Assembly (NCBI RefSeq): GCF_001013475.1
Contig: NZ_JZEF01000003.1
Span: 124,001-188,000, forward strand
Length of the DNA: 64,000 nt
Direction: 5' to 3'
Origin: Xanthomonas arboricola pv. juglandis
GTDB lineage: Bacteria > Pseudomonadota > Gammaproteobacteria > Xanthomonadales > Xanthomonadaceae
In this document: positions 16,594-25,458 of the stretch, piece by piece
Position numbering within the stretch: position 1 is the first letter of the stretch
How the letters are laid out: every line of letters starts with the position of its first letter
Translations under genes and position numbers: made by a program
Notes under the pieces: model-generated
Database searches by the model: none
What the model saw: only the letters and a program-made list of their open reading frames with translations
What the model was told of the DNA's origin: nothing

Positions 16594-18765
16594 ATGAACC
16601 CAGGCCCCACTGCCCAGGCGACCGTCGTGACGTCTCCGTCTTCCGACCAGGCCATCCCCGACTACGTCCTGCACCTCGAACGCGCGGCCAGCTACCTTCC
16701 CAAGGAGCAGCTGCCGATCCTGCGCCGTGCCTGGGAAGTGGGCGCCAGCGCGCATGCCGGCCAGACCCGCAAGTCGGGCGAGCCGTACATCACCCATCCG
16801 GTTGCGGTGGCCGGCGTGCTCGCCGAGCTCGGCCTGGACATGGAATCGCTGATCGCCGCGATCCTGCACGACACCATCGAAGACACCCCGCTGACCCGCG
16901 AAGAGCTGGCGTCGGAATTCGGTGAAGCGGTGGCCGAGCTGGTCGATGGCGTCACCAAGCTGGACAAGCTCAAGTTCCGCGACCGCCAGGAAGCGGCGGC
17001 GGAGAGCTTCCGCAAGATGCTGCTGGCGATGTCGCGCGACCTGCGCGTGATCATGATCAAGCTGGCCGACCGCCTGCACAACATGCGCACGCTGGGCGCG
17101 CAGAGCAGCGAGGCGCGCAGCCGCATCGCGCGCGAAACGCTGGAAATCTATGCGCCGATCGCCCAGCGCCTGGGCATGAGCCTGATCAAGTCCGAGCTGC
17201 AGAACCTGGGCTTCCGCGCGCTGTATCCGTGGCGTCACGCCATCATCGAAAAACATATCCGCAGCCAGCCGGTGGTGCGGCGCGAATCGATGGCGCAGGT
17301 GGAAGTGCAGCTGTCGCAGCGGCTGGCCAAGGAAGGGCTGGAGCATCGCCTGGTCAGCCGCATCAAGACGCCCTGGAGCATCTATTCCAAGATGCACGAA
17401 GAGAACAAGTCCTTCGACCAGGTGATGGATGTGTTCGGCTTCCGCCTGGTGGTGCGTTCGGTGGCCGATTGCTACCACGCGCTGGGTGCGGTGCATGCCA
17501 CCTTCAAGCCGCTGGACGGGCGTTTCCGCGATTTCATCGCCATCCCCAAGGCCAACGGCTATCAGTCGCTGCACACCGTGTTGTTCGGCCCGTACGGCTC
17601 GCCGATCGAAGTGCAGATCCGCACCGAGGAGATGGACCTGATCGCCGAACGCGGCGTGGCCGCGCATTGGACCTACAAGGTCGGCTCGGCCTCGCCCAAC
17701 AGCGCGCAGAGCCGCGCGCACGACTGGATCGTGGAGCTGATCGATTCGCAGCGTGCGGCCGGTTCGTCGCTGGAGTTCCTGGACAACGTCAAGGTCGACC
17801 TGTTCCCGGACGAGGTCTATCTGTTCACGCCCAAGGGCAAGATCCTGGCGCTGCCGCGCAACTCCACCGCGCTGGACTTTGCCTACGCGGTGCACACCGA
17901 CGTGGGCAACCGCGCGGTCGCCTCGCGGGTGGACAAGAAACTGGTGCCGCTGCGCACCAAGCTGGCCAGCGGCCAGGCGGTGGAAATCATCACCGCGCGC
18001 TCGGCCACGCCCAAGCCGCAGTGGCTGGAGTTCGTGGTCAGCAGCAAGGCGCGTACCGCGATTCGCCACCAGCTCAAGCAGCTCGAACACGAGGACGCCG
18101 TGCAGCTCGGCCACCGCATGCTCGATCGCGCGCTGGAAGCGATGGACAGCTCGCTGGAGCGGTTGCCCAAGGGCCGCCTGGACGCCTTCCTCACCGAGCA
18201 TCGCTATCCACGCCTGGAAGCCTTGCTGGCCGACGTGGCGCTGGGCAACTGGATGCCGACCCAGGCCGCGCAGGCGCTGATGGCCTACGCCGAATTGCGC
18301 GGTGGCGGCCACTCCAAGCATTCGCACGAAAAGATCCTGATCGACGGCAGCGAGCGCGGCGTGATCAGCTTCGCCAATTGTTGCCAGCCGATTCCCGGCG
18401 ACGAAATCATGGGTTACCACACCGCCGGCAAGGGTATCGTGGTGCACCGTCTGGACTGCCCCAACCTGGCCGAGCTGCGTAAATCGCCCGAACGCTGGGT
18501 GCCGATCGACTGGGACTCGGGGGTGACCGGCGATTACGACACCGCATTGGTGGTCGAGGTGGAAAACCGCACCGGCGTGCTGGCCCAGCTGGCTGCGGCG
18601 ATTGCGCAGAGCCAGTCCAATATCGAACGCGTGGATTACCTGGACCGCGATTTCAACGCGGCGGTGCTGCGCTTCAACATCCAGGTCCGCGACCGCCGCC
18701 ATCTGGCCGAAGTGATGCGCCGGCTGCGGCGCCTGCATGTGGTGCAGAGCGTAGGGCGGCAGTAG
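16594..18765 (+). CDS. spoT: Bifunctional (p)ppGpp synthetase/hydrolase SpoT
   Basis: A 723-residue RSH enzyme. Order of domains: N-terminal HD hydrolase (about 45-200; HDTIEDTPLT with the catalytic HD, and KLADRLHNMRTL), synthetase domain (about 240-390; FGFRLVVRSVADCYHALG, FRDFIAIPKANGYQSLHT), TGS domain (about 405-470; VYLFTPKGKILALPRNST), helical region and C-terminal ACT domain (about 650-723; VENRTGVLAQLAAAIAQSQS). The HD motif is intact, so hydrolase function is expected. Length fits SpoT (about 702-725). Follows rpoZ; xanthomonads carry a separate RelA, so this copy is called SpoT by context. Confidence 0.96.
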   Translation: MNPGPTAQATVVTSPSSDQAIPDYVLHLERAASYLPKEQLPILRRAWEVGASAHAGQTRKSGEPYITHPVAVAGVLAELGLDMESLIAAILHDTIEDTPLTREELASEFGEAVAELVDGVTKLDKLKFRDRQEAAAESFRKMLLAMSRDLRVIMIKLADRLHNMRTLGAQSSEARSRIARETLEIYAPIAQRLGMSLIKSELQNLGFRALYPWRHAIIEKHIRSQPVVRRESMAQVEVQLSQRLAKEGLEHRLVSRIKTPWSIYSKMHEENKSFDQVMDVFGFRLVVRSVADCYHALGAVHATFKPLDGRFRDFIAIPKANGYQSLHTVLFGPYGSPIEVQIRTEEMDLIAERGVAAHWTYKVGSASPNSAQSRAHDWIVELIDSQRAAGSSLEFLDNVKVDLFPDEVYLFTPKGKILALPRNSTALDFAYAVHTDVGNRAVASRVDKKLVPLRTKLASGQAVEIITARSATPKPQWLEFVVSSKARTAIRHQLKQLEHEDAVQLGHRMLDRALEAMDSSLERLPKGRLDAFLTEHRYPRLEALLADVALGNWMPTQAAQALMAYAELRGGGHSKHSHEKILIDGSERGVISFANCCQPIPGDEIMGYHTAGKGIVVHRLDCPNLAELRKSPERWVPIDWDSGVTGDYDTALVVEVENRTGVLAQLAAAIAQSQSNIERVDYLDRDFNAAVLRFNIQVRDRRHLAEVMRRLRRLHVVQSVGRQ

Positions 18766-19036
18766 CGGCCCGGGTGGCGGCGCGCTGAGGCCGCCCGCGC
18801 AACAGCCTGCACTGATGCGCCGACGCCGTGTCTCGGGCCTGCCGCGGCGGCAGGTAGTGGCTGCCGCCGCGTGCTCGGTCAGGCTCCACGCCGCCCTTGC
18901 AGCGCGATCTGTCCTGTACGCCGGCACGGTGCCTGGCGATCGTGGCAAGAACCGTCGCAACAAGATCGTGCGCAACAGTCGAGCAAATCCGCACAAACGC
19001 CTAAACTGCAGTACACATCTTTGCAGTGGAGCTTCC

Positions 19037-19417
19037 ATGTCCCAGATCATCCATACCGACCAGGCGCCCGCCGCCATTGGCCCGTATTCGCAGGCCGTGC
19101 GTGCCGGCAACACGGTGTATTTCTCCGGGCAGATCCCGCTGGATCCGGCCACCGGCGAGATCGTGCCGGGCGATGTCGGCGTGCAGGCACGCCGCGCGTT
19201 CGACAACCTCAAGGCGGTGGCCGAAGCCGCCGGTGGCTCGCTCGACAAGATCGTGCGGCTGGGCCTGTACCTCACCGATCTCGGCCAGTTCGCCGCCGTC
19301 AATGCAGTGATGCAAGAGTATTTCCAGGCGCCGTTCCCGGCGCGTTCGACCATCGAGGTCTCCGGCCTGCCCAAGGGGGCTGGCTTCGAGGTCGATGCGG
19401 TGATGGTGCTCGACTGA
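19037..19417 (+). CDS. ridA: RidA family enamine/imine deaminase
   Basis: A 126-residue small protein of the YjgF/RidA family, which hydrolyses reactive 2-aminoacrylate and related enamines formed by PLP enzymes. Motifs: AIGPYSQAVRAGNTVYFSGQ near residue 14, FDNLKAVAEAAG, and AVMQEYFQAPFPARSTIEV with the catalytic Arg, then LPKGAGFEVDAV. The start at 19037 is preceded by GGAG; the open frame upstream is not conserved. It sits between spoT and recG, matching gene order in other gammaproteobacteria. Confidence 0.95.
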   Translation: MSQIIHTDQAPAAIGPYSQAVRAGNTVYFSGQIPLDPATGEIVPGDVGVQARRAFDNLKAVAEAAGGSLDKIVRLGLYLTDLGQFAAVNAVMQEYFQAPFPARSTIEVSGLPKGAGFEVDAVMVLD

Positions 19418-19446
19418 TCCAGCTCGGCTGACCCGAGCGCCCTGCC

Positions 19447-21591
19447 GTGCCGCGTGCCGCGACCGTCACCCCGCGCCTGGCCGTCGCAGGCCAGGCCTCG
19501 CTTGCCAGCCTGCCCGGCGTCGGCCCCAAGGTGGCCGAGAAATTCGCTGCGCGCGGCATCTTGACGCTGCAGGATCTGTGGCTGCATCTGCCGTTGCGCT
19601 ACGAAGACCGCACCCGGCTGACCACGATCGCACAGTTGCAGAGCGGCGTGCCGGCGCAGATCGAAGGGCGTGTGGATGCGGTGGAGCGCGGCTTCCGTTA
19701 CCGGCCGGTGTTGCGGGTGGCGGTCTCGGACGAGTCGCATGGCAGCGTGGTGCTGCGCTTCTTCCATTTCCGCGCCGCCCAGGTCGCGCAGTTCGCACCG
19801 GGCACGCGGCTGCGGGTGTTCGGCACGCCCAAGCCGGGACAGAACGGCTGGGAAATCGTGCACCCCAGTTACCGCGTGCTGGCACCGGGCGAGGATGCCG
19901 GGCTGGGCGACAGCCTGGATCCGGTCTATCCGGTGCTGGAAGGCGTGGGCCCGGCCACGTTGCGCAAACTCATCGGCCAGGCGCTGGAGCGCTTGCCGGC
20001 CGAGGCCGCGCTGGAACTGCTGCCGCCGCACTGGCTGCAGGACGCACAACTGCCGTCGCTGCGCAGCGCGCTGCTGACCATGCATCGCCCGCCGGTGAAC
20101 ACCGACCCGCAGCAACTGCTCGCAGGCGGGCATCCGGCCCAGCAACGCCTGGCGATCGAAGAACTATTGGCGCATCAGCTCAGCCTGCGTCGCCAGCGCA
20201 TCGCCTTGCAGCGCTTCCGCGCACCGCTGCTGCCTGGCAACGGCACCCTGGTGCAGCAGCTGCGTGCGGCATTGCCGTTCCAGCTTACCGGTGCGCAGCA
20301 GCGCGTGTTCGCCCAGATTGCCCGCGACCTGGCAAAACCGTCGCCGATGCTGCGGTTGGTGCAGGGCGATGTCGGCAGCGGCAAGACCGTGGTCGCCGCA
20401 TTGGCCGCGATGCTGGCGGTGGAGCAGGGCAAGCAGGTCGCACTGGCCGCGCCGACCGAGCTGCTGGCCGAGCAGCACCTGACCAATCTACGTGGCTGGC
20501 TGGAACCGCTGGGCGTGCGCATCGTCTGGCTGGCCGGCAAGGTCACCGGCAAGGCGCGCGCCGCGGCAATGGCCGAGGTGGCCTCCGGCCAGGCGCAGGT
20601 GGTGGTCGGCACGCACGCCTTGATGCAGGACGCGGTGGTCTTTCGCGATCTGGCGCTGGCCATCATCGACGAGCAGCACCGCTTCGGCGTGCATCAGCGC
20701 CTGGCCTTGCGCGACAAGGGGGCGGCCGCCGGCAGCGTGCCGCATCAGTTGGTGATGACCGCCACGCCGATCCCGCGCACCCTGGCGATGTCCACCTATG
20801 CGGATCTGGATGTCTCGGCCATCGACGAGCTGCCGCCCGGGCGCACGCCGGTGCAGACCATCGTGCTCAGCGCCGAGCGTCGGCCGGACCTGGTCGAGCG
20901 CATCCGCGCCGCCTGCGCCGAAGGGCGCCAGGCGTACTGGGTCTGTACCTTGATCGAAGAAAGCGAGGAGCCCGGCAAGGGCGCGCCCAGTGGCCCGCCG
21001 AGGATCGAGGCCCAGGCGGCGGAGGCCACCTTCGAAGCGCTGTCCGCGCAATTGCCCGGCGTGCGCGTGGCGCTGGTGCACGGGCGCATGAAAGCGGCCG
21101 AAAAACAGAAGGCCATGCTGGATTTCAAGCAGGGCCTTACCGATCTGCTGGTCGCCACCACGGTGATCGAGGTGGGCGTGGACGTGCCCAATGCCTCGCT
21201 GATGATCATCGAGAATGCCGAGCGCCTGGGTCTGGCGCAGTTGCATCAGTTGCGCGGCCGGGTCGGTCGCGGCGCGGCCGCATCCAGCTGCGTGCTGCTG
21301 TATCAGGCCCCGCTATCGATGATGGCGCGGCAACGCCTGGAAACCATGCGCCAGACCAACGATGGCTTCGTGATCGCAGAAAAGGATCTGGAGCTGCGCG
21401 GTCCTGGCGAATTGCTGGGCACGCGGCAGACCGGCCTGGCCAGTTTCCGCATCGCCGATCTCACCCGCGATGCCGGGCTGCTGCCGCGCGTGCAGGTGCT
21501 CGCCGAGCGGTTGCTGGCCGAAGCGCCGGACATTGCCGACCGCGTGGTCGCGCGCTGGATCGGCAGCGCGGTGCGTTATGCCGCTGCTTGA
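19447..21591 (+). CDS. recG: ATP-dependent DNA helicase RecG
   Basis: A 714-residue superfamily 2 helicase that remodels stalled replication forks and Holliday junctions. N-terminal wedge domain (LWLHLPLRYEDRTRLT; GRVDAVERGFRYR). Walker A GDVGSGKTVVAALAA near residue 315; DEQH box AIIDEQHRFGVHQR; motif III MTATPIPRTLAMS; C-terminal helicase motifs including VATTVIEVGVDVPNASLM and QLRGRVGRG; TRG-like region ELLGTRQTGLASFRIADL. The start is GTG at 19447 (PRAATVTPRL); other starts would shorten the wedge domain. 29 bp after ridA, so probably cotranscribed with it. Confidence 0.96.
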   Translation: MPRAATVTPRLAVAGQASLASLPGVGPKVAEKFAARGILTLQDLWLHLPLRYEDRTRLTTIAQLQSGVPAQIEGRVDAVERGFRYRPVLRVAVSDESHGSVVLRFFHFRAAQVAQFAPGTRLRVFGTPKPGQNGWEIVHPSYRVLAPGEDAGLGDSLDPVYPVLEGVGPATLRKLIGQALERLPAEAALELLPPHWLQDAQLPSLRSALLTMHRPPVNTDPQQLLAGGHPAQQRLAIEELLAHQLSLRRQRIALQRFRAPLLPGNGTLVQQLRAALPFQLTGAQQRVFAQIARDLAKPSPMLRLVQGDVGSGKTVVAALAAMLAVEQGKQVALAAPTELLAEQHLTNLRGWLEPLGVRIVWLAGKVTGKARAAAMAEVASGQAQVVVGTHALMQDAVVFRDLALAIIDEQHRFGVHQRLALRDKGAAAGSVPHQLVMTATPIPRTLAMSTYADLDVSAIDELPPGRTPVQTIVLSAERRPDLVERIRAACAEGRQAYWVCTLIEESEEPGKGAPSGPPRIEAQAAEATFEALSAQLPGVRVALVHGRMKAAEKQKAMLDFKQGLTDLLVATTVIEVGVDVPNASLMIIENAERLGLAQLHQLRGRVGRGAAASSCVLLYQAPLSMMARQRLETMRQTNDGFVIAEKDLELRGPGELLGTRQTGLASFRIADLTRDAGLLPRVQVLAERLLAEAPDIADRVVARWIGSAVRYAAA

Positions 21592-21596
21592 GTGGC

Positions 21597-21719
21597 GGGG
21601 ATTGGGGATTCGGGATTGGGGATTGGTCAGAGCTGGCTGCTGCGGCCTGTAGGTTCGCGTGACCGGCCGATCCTTGCGAAGATGCGGCAACGAATCCCGA
21701 ATGACCAATTCCCAATCCC
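21597..21719. repeat. Intergenic GGGATTC/GGGATTG array (copy C)
   Basis: Starting just past recG, four consecutive units GGGGATT/GGGATTC/GGGATTG/GGGATTG (21597-21626), a ~55-bp spacer, then CGAATCCCGAATGACC and AATTCCCAATCCC up to the next gene. The right arm is the reverse complement of the left, so the block can fold as a hairpin between recG and the nucleoside hydrolase gene. Confidence 0.8.
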
Positions 21720-22658
21720 ATGACCAAAAAGATACCGCTGCTGATCGACACCGACCCGGGCGTGGACGACGCGCTGGCCTTGCTGATGGCCTTCAACGAC
21801 ACCCGGCATGACGTCGTTGGCCTGACCATCGCCGCCGGCAACGTGGGCCTGGAGCACACCGTGCGCAACGCCTTGAAGGTGTGCGAGATTGCCGGGCGCG
21901 ACGATGTGCCGGTCTATGCGGGCTGTCCGCAGCCGCTGCTGCATCCCTCGGTGGACGCGGCACATGTGCATGGCATCGACGGTTTTGGCGATGTCGGCCT
22001 GGCGCCGGCCAAGCGTATTGCCGAGACCGAGCACGCCGCGCTGGCCATCCTGCGCCTGTCGCACGAATACGCCGGCGAACTGCTGCTGGTCGCGCTCGGT
22101 CCGTTGACCAATCTGGCCCTGGCCCTGACGCTGGATCCGACCCTGCCGCAGCGCGTGGCGCGGCTGGTGGTGATGGGCGGGGCGCTGACCGGGCACGGCA
22201 ACATCACCGCCGCGGCCGAATTCAATATCGGCTTCGACCCGGAAGCGGCACATATCGTGTTCCGCGGTTTTCCGCAGTTCGACGTGGCCGATTGGGAAGC
22301 CACCATCGCGCACGGCCTGCTGCATCGCGATGTCGAGCAATGGCTGGCGGCCGACTCCGCGCAGGCGCGGTTCTACGAGGAAATTTCGCGCAAGCCCCGG
22401 CTGTGGTCCGAAGACAGCCGTGGCGAGCACTGGTACGCCGCCGACGCGCTGGCGATGGCGTTCGCGCTGCATCCGGAGGGCGCGCAGCGACTGGAGCAGC
22501 GGCCGGTGCATATCGAGCTGGCCGGTACCCACACCCGCGGCATGACCCTGGTGGACTGGGAGCGCCGGGATGGCAACCCCGACAACGCCAACCTGCTGCT
22601 GGACTACGATCGCCCGCAATTCTTCGGCTTGGTCGCGGCGGCGCTGGCGGCGGGCTAG
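21720..22658 (+). CDS. Nucleoside hydrolase (IUNH family)
   Basis: A 312-residue enzyme of the inosine-uridine nucleoside N-ribohydrolase family, which splits nucleosides into base and ribose. The Ca2+/substrate signature [15 protein letters not shown] is at residues 10-24, then [54 protein letters not shown] and [20 protein letters not shown] with the catalytic Asn, ending [13 protein letters not shown]. Purine or pyrimidine preference cannot be told. Not an N-terminal signal sequence. It follows recG after a repeat-bearing gap; TATAAT for the L31 gene starts 31 bp downstream. Confidence 0.9.
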   Translation: MTKKIPLLIDTDPGVDDALALLMAFNDTRHDVVGLTIAAGNVGLEHTVRNALKVCEIAGRDDVPVYAGCPQPLLHPSVDAAHVHGIDGFGDVGLAPAKRIAETEHAALAILRLSHEYAGELLLVALGPLTNLALALTLDPTLPQRVARLVVMGGALTGHGNITAAAEFNIGFDPEAAHIVFRGFPQFDVADWEATIAHGLLHRDVEQWLAADSAQARFYEEISRKPRLWSEDSRGEHWYAADALAMAFALHPEGAQRLEQRPVHIELAGTHTRGMTLVDWERRDGNPDNANLLLDYDRPQFFGLVAAALAAG

Positions 22659-22666
22659 GGCGATCT

Positions 22667-22695
22667 TGCGCCGGGCGTCGGGAGGCCGCTATAAT
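22667..22695 (+). promoter_or_regulatory. Sigma-70 promoter for the L31 gene
   Basis: TTGCGC (22667-22672), 17-bp spacer, TATAAT (22690-22695), 34 bp before the ATG of the L31 gene. The -10 hexamer is a perfect consensus. Confidence 0.65.
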
Positions 22696-22729
22696 GCCCG
22701 GCTTATCCAGGCAGCCCGGCGCCAAGTCC

Positions 22730-22972
22730 ATGAAAGATAACGTTCATCCCAGCTACAACGACGTCGTCTTCCACGACGTGACGTCCGATTTCAAGATTCT
22801 GACCCGTTCCACCATGAGCTCGAAAGGGACCGTGAAGTGGGAAGACGGCCAGGAATACCCGCTGATCAAGGTGGATATCTCCTCGGCCTCGCACCCGTTC
22901 TATACCGGCAAGCACAAGGTGATCGACACCGGCGGCCGGATCGACAAGTTCCAGAAGCGCTACGCGCGCTGA
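22730..22972 (+). CDS. rpmE2: 50S ribosomal protein L31 type B (Cys-free)
   Basis: An 80-residue ribosomal protein: [40 protein letters not shown], then [18 protein letters not shown] and DKFQKRYAR. It has no Cys residues, so it is the zinc-independent type B (C-) paralogue. In bacteria with both kinds, the C- form often replaces the zinc form when zinc is limiting, but whether this genome also has a zinc-type L31 cannot be seen here, and no Zur site was recognised. A strong promoter precedes it and a strong terminator follows, so it is monocistronic. Confidence 0.95.
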   Translation: MKDNVHPSYNDVVFHDVTSDFKILTRSTMSSKGTVKWEDGQEYPLIKVDISSASHPFYTGKHKVIDTGGRIDKFQKRYAR

Positions 22973-22998
22973 GCTTGCAGGACGGGCTGTACCGGCAG

Positions 22999-23028
22999 CG
23001 GCCGCGCATTGCGCGGCCGTTGTTTTTT
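22999..23028 (+). terminator. Rho-independent terminator after L31
   Basis: Nine-bp perfect stem CGGCCGCGC / GCGCGGCCG with loop ATT, followed by TTGTTTTTT. Confidence 0.9.
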
Positions 23029-23186
23029 GAGGCGGCGGCAACTTCGTTTTCACCCTTCGACGTGGCGTCTACGACTTCTGTCCAAGCGACGGCCAAAATG
23101 TTGCTGTGCGATAATGACGTGATCCGGGGCGATGCCCTGGACTTCCATCACGTGCCTGCCCATTTGGTGACAGGCGCCTTCCACTG

Positions 23187-23192
23187 AAGGAG
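23187..23192 (+). promoter_or_regulatory. Shine-Dalgarno for gltA
   Basis: AAGGAG eight bases upstream of the GTG start at 23201. It decides the start because the next ATG is far inside the gene. Confidence 0.8.
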
Positions 23193-23200
23193 CGTACACA

Positions 23201-24490
23201 GTGTCCGATCTTGATCAGGTCACGCTCAACGCCGGCGACAAGTCGGTCGTTCTGCCGGTTCTCAAGCCCACGCTTGGCAATGATTGCGTCGATATTTCAA
23301 AGCTGACCAAAGAAACCGGTCTGTTCACCTACGACTCGGGCTTTACCGCCACCGCCAGCTGCAAGTCGGCCATCACCTACATCGATGGCGACAACGGCGT
23401 GTTGCTGTATCGCGGCTACCCGATCGAACAGTTGGCTGAGAAGTCCAGCTTCCTCGAAGTCTCGTACCTGCTGATGAACGGCGAGCTGCCGACCGCGGAC
23501 GAATTCAAGAAGTTCGACCACGAAGTCACGCATCACACGATGATGCACGAGTCGCTGAAGAACTTCCTCGGTGGCTTCCGGCATGACGCTCACCCGATGG
23601 CCATGCTGGCCGGTTCGGTCGCCTCGCTGTCGGCGTTCTACCACGACACCCTGGACCTCAACGATCCGGAGCAGCGCCGCCAGGCCGCCATCCGTCTGAT
23701 CGCCAAGGTGCCGACCCTGGCTGCTGCCGCGTACCGCTATTCGATCGGCTGGCCGATCCGCTACCCGCGCAACAACCTCAACTACGTCGACCGCTTCCTG
23801 CACATGATGTTCGAAGTGCCGAGCGAGCCGCTGGAGATCAATCCGGTGGTGGCCAAGGCGCTGGATCTGCTGTTCATCCTGCATGCCGATCACGAGCAGA
23901 ACGCCTCGACCTCGACCGTGCGTCTGGTCGGTTCGACCGGCGCCAACCCGTACGCCTCGGTCGCAGCGGGCATCACCGCGCTGTGGGGCCCGGCACACGG
24001 TGGCGCCAACGAAGCCGTGCTGAAGATGCTGGAAGAGATCGGCACCGCCGACAACGTCGAGTCCGCCGTGGCCAAGGCCAAGGACAAGAACTCCTCGTTC
24101 CGCCTGATGGGCTTCGGTCACCGCGTTTACAAGAACTTCGACCCGCGCGCCAAGATCATCCGCGAGATGACCCACAAGGTGCTGGGCGAACTGGGCGTCA
24201 ACGATCCGCTGCTGGAAGTGGCGCTGAAGCTGGAAGAAGCCGCGCTGAAGGACGACTACTTCGTGCAGCGCAAGCTGTACCCGAACGTCGACTTCTACTC
24301 GGGCCTGATCTACAAGGCGCTGAACATCCCGGTGGAAATGTTCACCGTGATGTTTGCCATCGCACGCACCGCCGGCTGGGTGTCGCATTGGCTGGAGCAG
24401 CAGGTCGACCCGGAAATGAAGATCGGCCGTCCGCGCCAGATCTACACCGGCTACGACAAGCGCGACTACAATGACGCCGGCCAGCGCTAA
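23201..24490 (+). CDS. gltA: Citrate synthase (type II)
   Basis: A 429-residue enzyme condensing oxaloacetate and acetyl-CoA to citrate. GTG start. Motifs: [20 protein letters not shown] and LLMNGELPT in the N-terminal part, [30 protein letters not shown] with the catalytic His, [17 protein letters not shown], and [20 protein letters not shown], ending [14 protein letters not shown] and [14 protein letters not shown]. Length fits the hexameric, NADH-sensitive gram-negative type. It is flanked by its own terminator downstream; monocistronic. Confidence 0.97.
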   Translation: MSDLDQVTLNAGDKSVVLPVLKPTLGNDCVDISKLTKETGLFTYDSGFTATASCKSAITYIDGDNGVLLYRGYPIEQLAEKSSFLEVSYLLMNGELPTADEFKKFDHEVTHHTMMHESLKNFLGGFRHDAHPMAMLAGSVASLSAFYHDTLDLNDPEQRRQAAIRLIAKVPTLAAAAYRYSIGWPIRYPRNNLNYVDRFLHMMFEVPSEPLEINPVVAKALDLLFILHADHEQNASTSTVRLVGSTGANPYASVAAGITALWGPAHGGANEAVLKMLEEIGTADNVESAVAKAKDKNSSFRLMGFGHRVYKNFDPRAKIIREMTHKVLGELGVNDPLLEVALKLEEAALKDDYFVQRKLYPNVDFYSGLIYKALNIPVEMFTVMFAIARTAGWVSHWLEQQVDPEMKIGRPRQIYTGYDKRDYNDAGQR

Positions 24491-24515
24491 GCGCCTGCGG
24501 TTGTCTGCTTGAACG

Positions 24516-24545
24516 AACGCCCCGCATTGCGGGGCGTTTGCTTTT
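24516..24545 (+). terminator. Rho-independent terminator after gltA
   Basis: Ten-bp stem AACGCCCCGC / GCGGGGCGTT with loop ATT, then TGCTTTT. It may also serve the converging gene on the minus strand, whose stop is at 24593. Confidence 0.8.
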
Positions 24546-24592
24546 GCGGGTTGGCGTTGTGATCAGTGGTCACGCGTCATGGCGCGCTGCGC

Positions 24593-25243
24593 TCAGCGCG
24601 TGCGCGGCAGGGCGTGGCCACCATCCTCTTCTGCCAGCAACTGACGCAACTGGGCGGCCGAGGCGCGCTGCATCGGTTTTTCGTCCAGCTGCGACAACGG
24701 TGCCTGGCGCAAGGCATCGTACGGCAGCACGGTCAGGTCGAAGGTCAGTTCCTCGGCACTGAACAGCCACACCGGAAACTCGGCCGTGCGCTCGCGGTCC
24801 AGGCGCAGCCGGCGCGTGCGCAGTTCGGCCGGAATGCGGTGTTCTTCCAGGAAGCGCTGCACGGCGTCGGCATCGTCGCTGTGTAGCTGCAGCTGCACTG
24901 GCGCGTTGGCGTCGGCTGTGCCATCGAGCACCGGGCCGGCCAGGCGCGGCTGAAACGGGCTAAGAAACTCCAGCGCGCGCAATGCGGCTTCGCGACGTTG
25001 GCGCAGCCGCAGCCCGTGCGCAGGCCCGGAGAACAGGCGCTGGTGCTCGCGCAACGCATCTTCGATCTCGCGGTTACGCGGCAGCGATGCGTCGTCGTGG
25101 ATGCCCAGCCGGCTGGCCGCCTTGAGCTTGGCCTGATGAAAATCGCGGATGCCGCCCTCGGCCATCAGTCGGGCCGCTTCGTGCGCCAGGCGATGGCGAC
25201 GTTCTCGGGTTCGCGTATCGGCGTGTTCGCGCGCGTGATGCAT
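24593..25243 (-). CDS. Conserved hypothetical protein next to gltA
   Basis: A 216-residue protein rich in Arg and His that I do not assign to a characterised family. The N-terminal half is helical and basic: RERRHRLAHEAARLMAEGGI and KLKAASRLGIHD, followed by EIEDALREHQRLF. The C-terminal half has beta-type hydrophobic stretches with a conserved-looking AEFPVWLFSAEELTFDLTVL. No signal peptide or transmembrane segment. Start ATG 25243 (MHHAREHADT). It is convergent with gltA and stands alone. Confidence 0.7.
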   Translation of the reverse strand: MHHAREHADTRTRERRHRLAHEAARLMAEGGIRDFHQAKLKAASRLGIHDDASLPRNREIEDALREHQRLFSGPAHGLRLRQRREAALRALEFLSPFQPRLAGPVLDGTADANAPVQLQLHSDDADAVQRFLEEHRIPAELRTRRLRLDRERTAEFPVWLFSAEELTFDLTVLPYDALRQAPLSQLDEKPMQRASAAQLRQLLAEEDGGHALPRTR

Positions 25244-25394
25244 GACCGGGCTCCCCTAATGAACCTGGTTCGACTCTACAACAGCGGCATGAAGAGGTGG
25301 CGAATGCCCCCGTGTCTCCCTGCAAGGGCAATCACGCCATGGTGATTGCCCGGTTCCTTCTACTGCAGTCGGAGACAGTCAACGCCACGAACCC

Positions 25395-25455
25395 GATCGG
25401 GGAATCGGGCGGAAGAAGCCGTTCCGATTCCCCAATCCCGATTCCCGATTCCCGG
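25395..25455. repeat. Intergenic GGGAATCGGG array (copy D)
   Basis: A compact copy: GGGGAATCGGGCGG, about 10 bp, then CCGATTCCCCAATCCCG and ATTCCCGATTCCCGG. It lies directly behind the stop of mrcA, so on the minus strand a hairpin could form at the mrcA 3' end and work as a terminator or stabiliser. Confidence 0.75.
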
Positions 25456-25458
25456 CCC

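Noticed and set aside
16225-20145. Minus-strand open frame of more than 1300 codons opposite rpoZ, spoT, ridA and recG.
   Set aside because: It is an antisense shadow of high-GC genes, rich in His, Arg, Gln and Ala with no family motifs, and crosses four well-supported genes and a terminator.
23087-23115. GATAAT at 23110-23115 as a gltA -10 box.
   Set aside because: No acceptable -35 hexamer at a 16-18 bp spacing, so not listed as a promoter.
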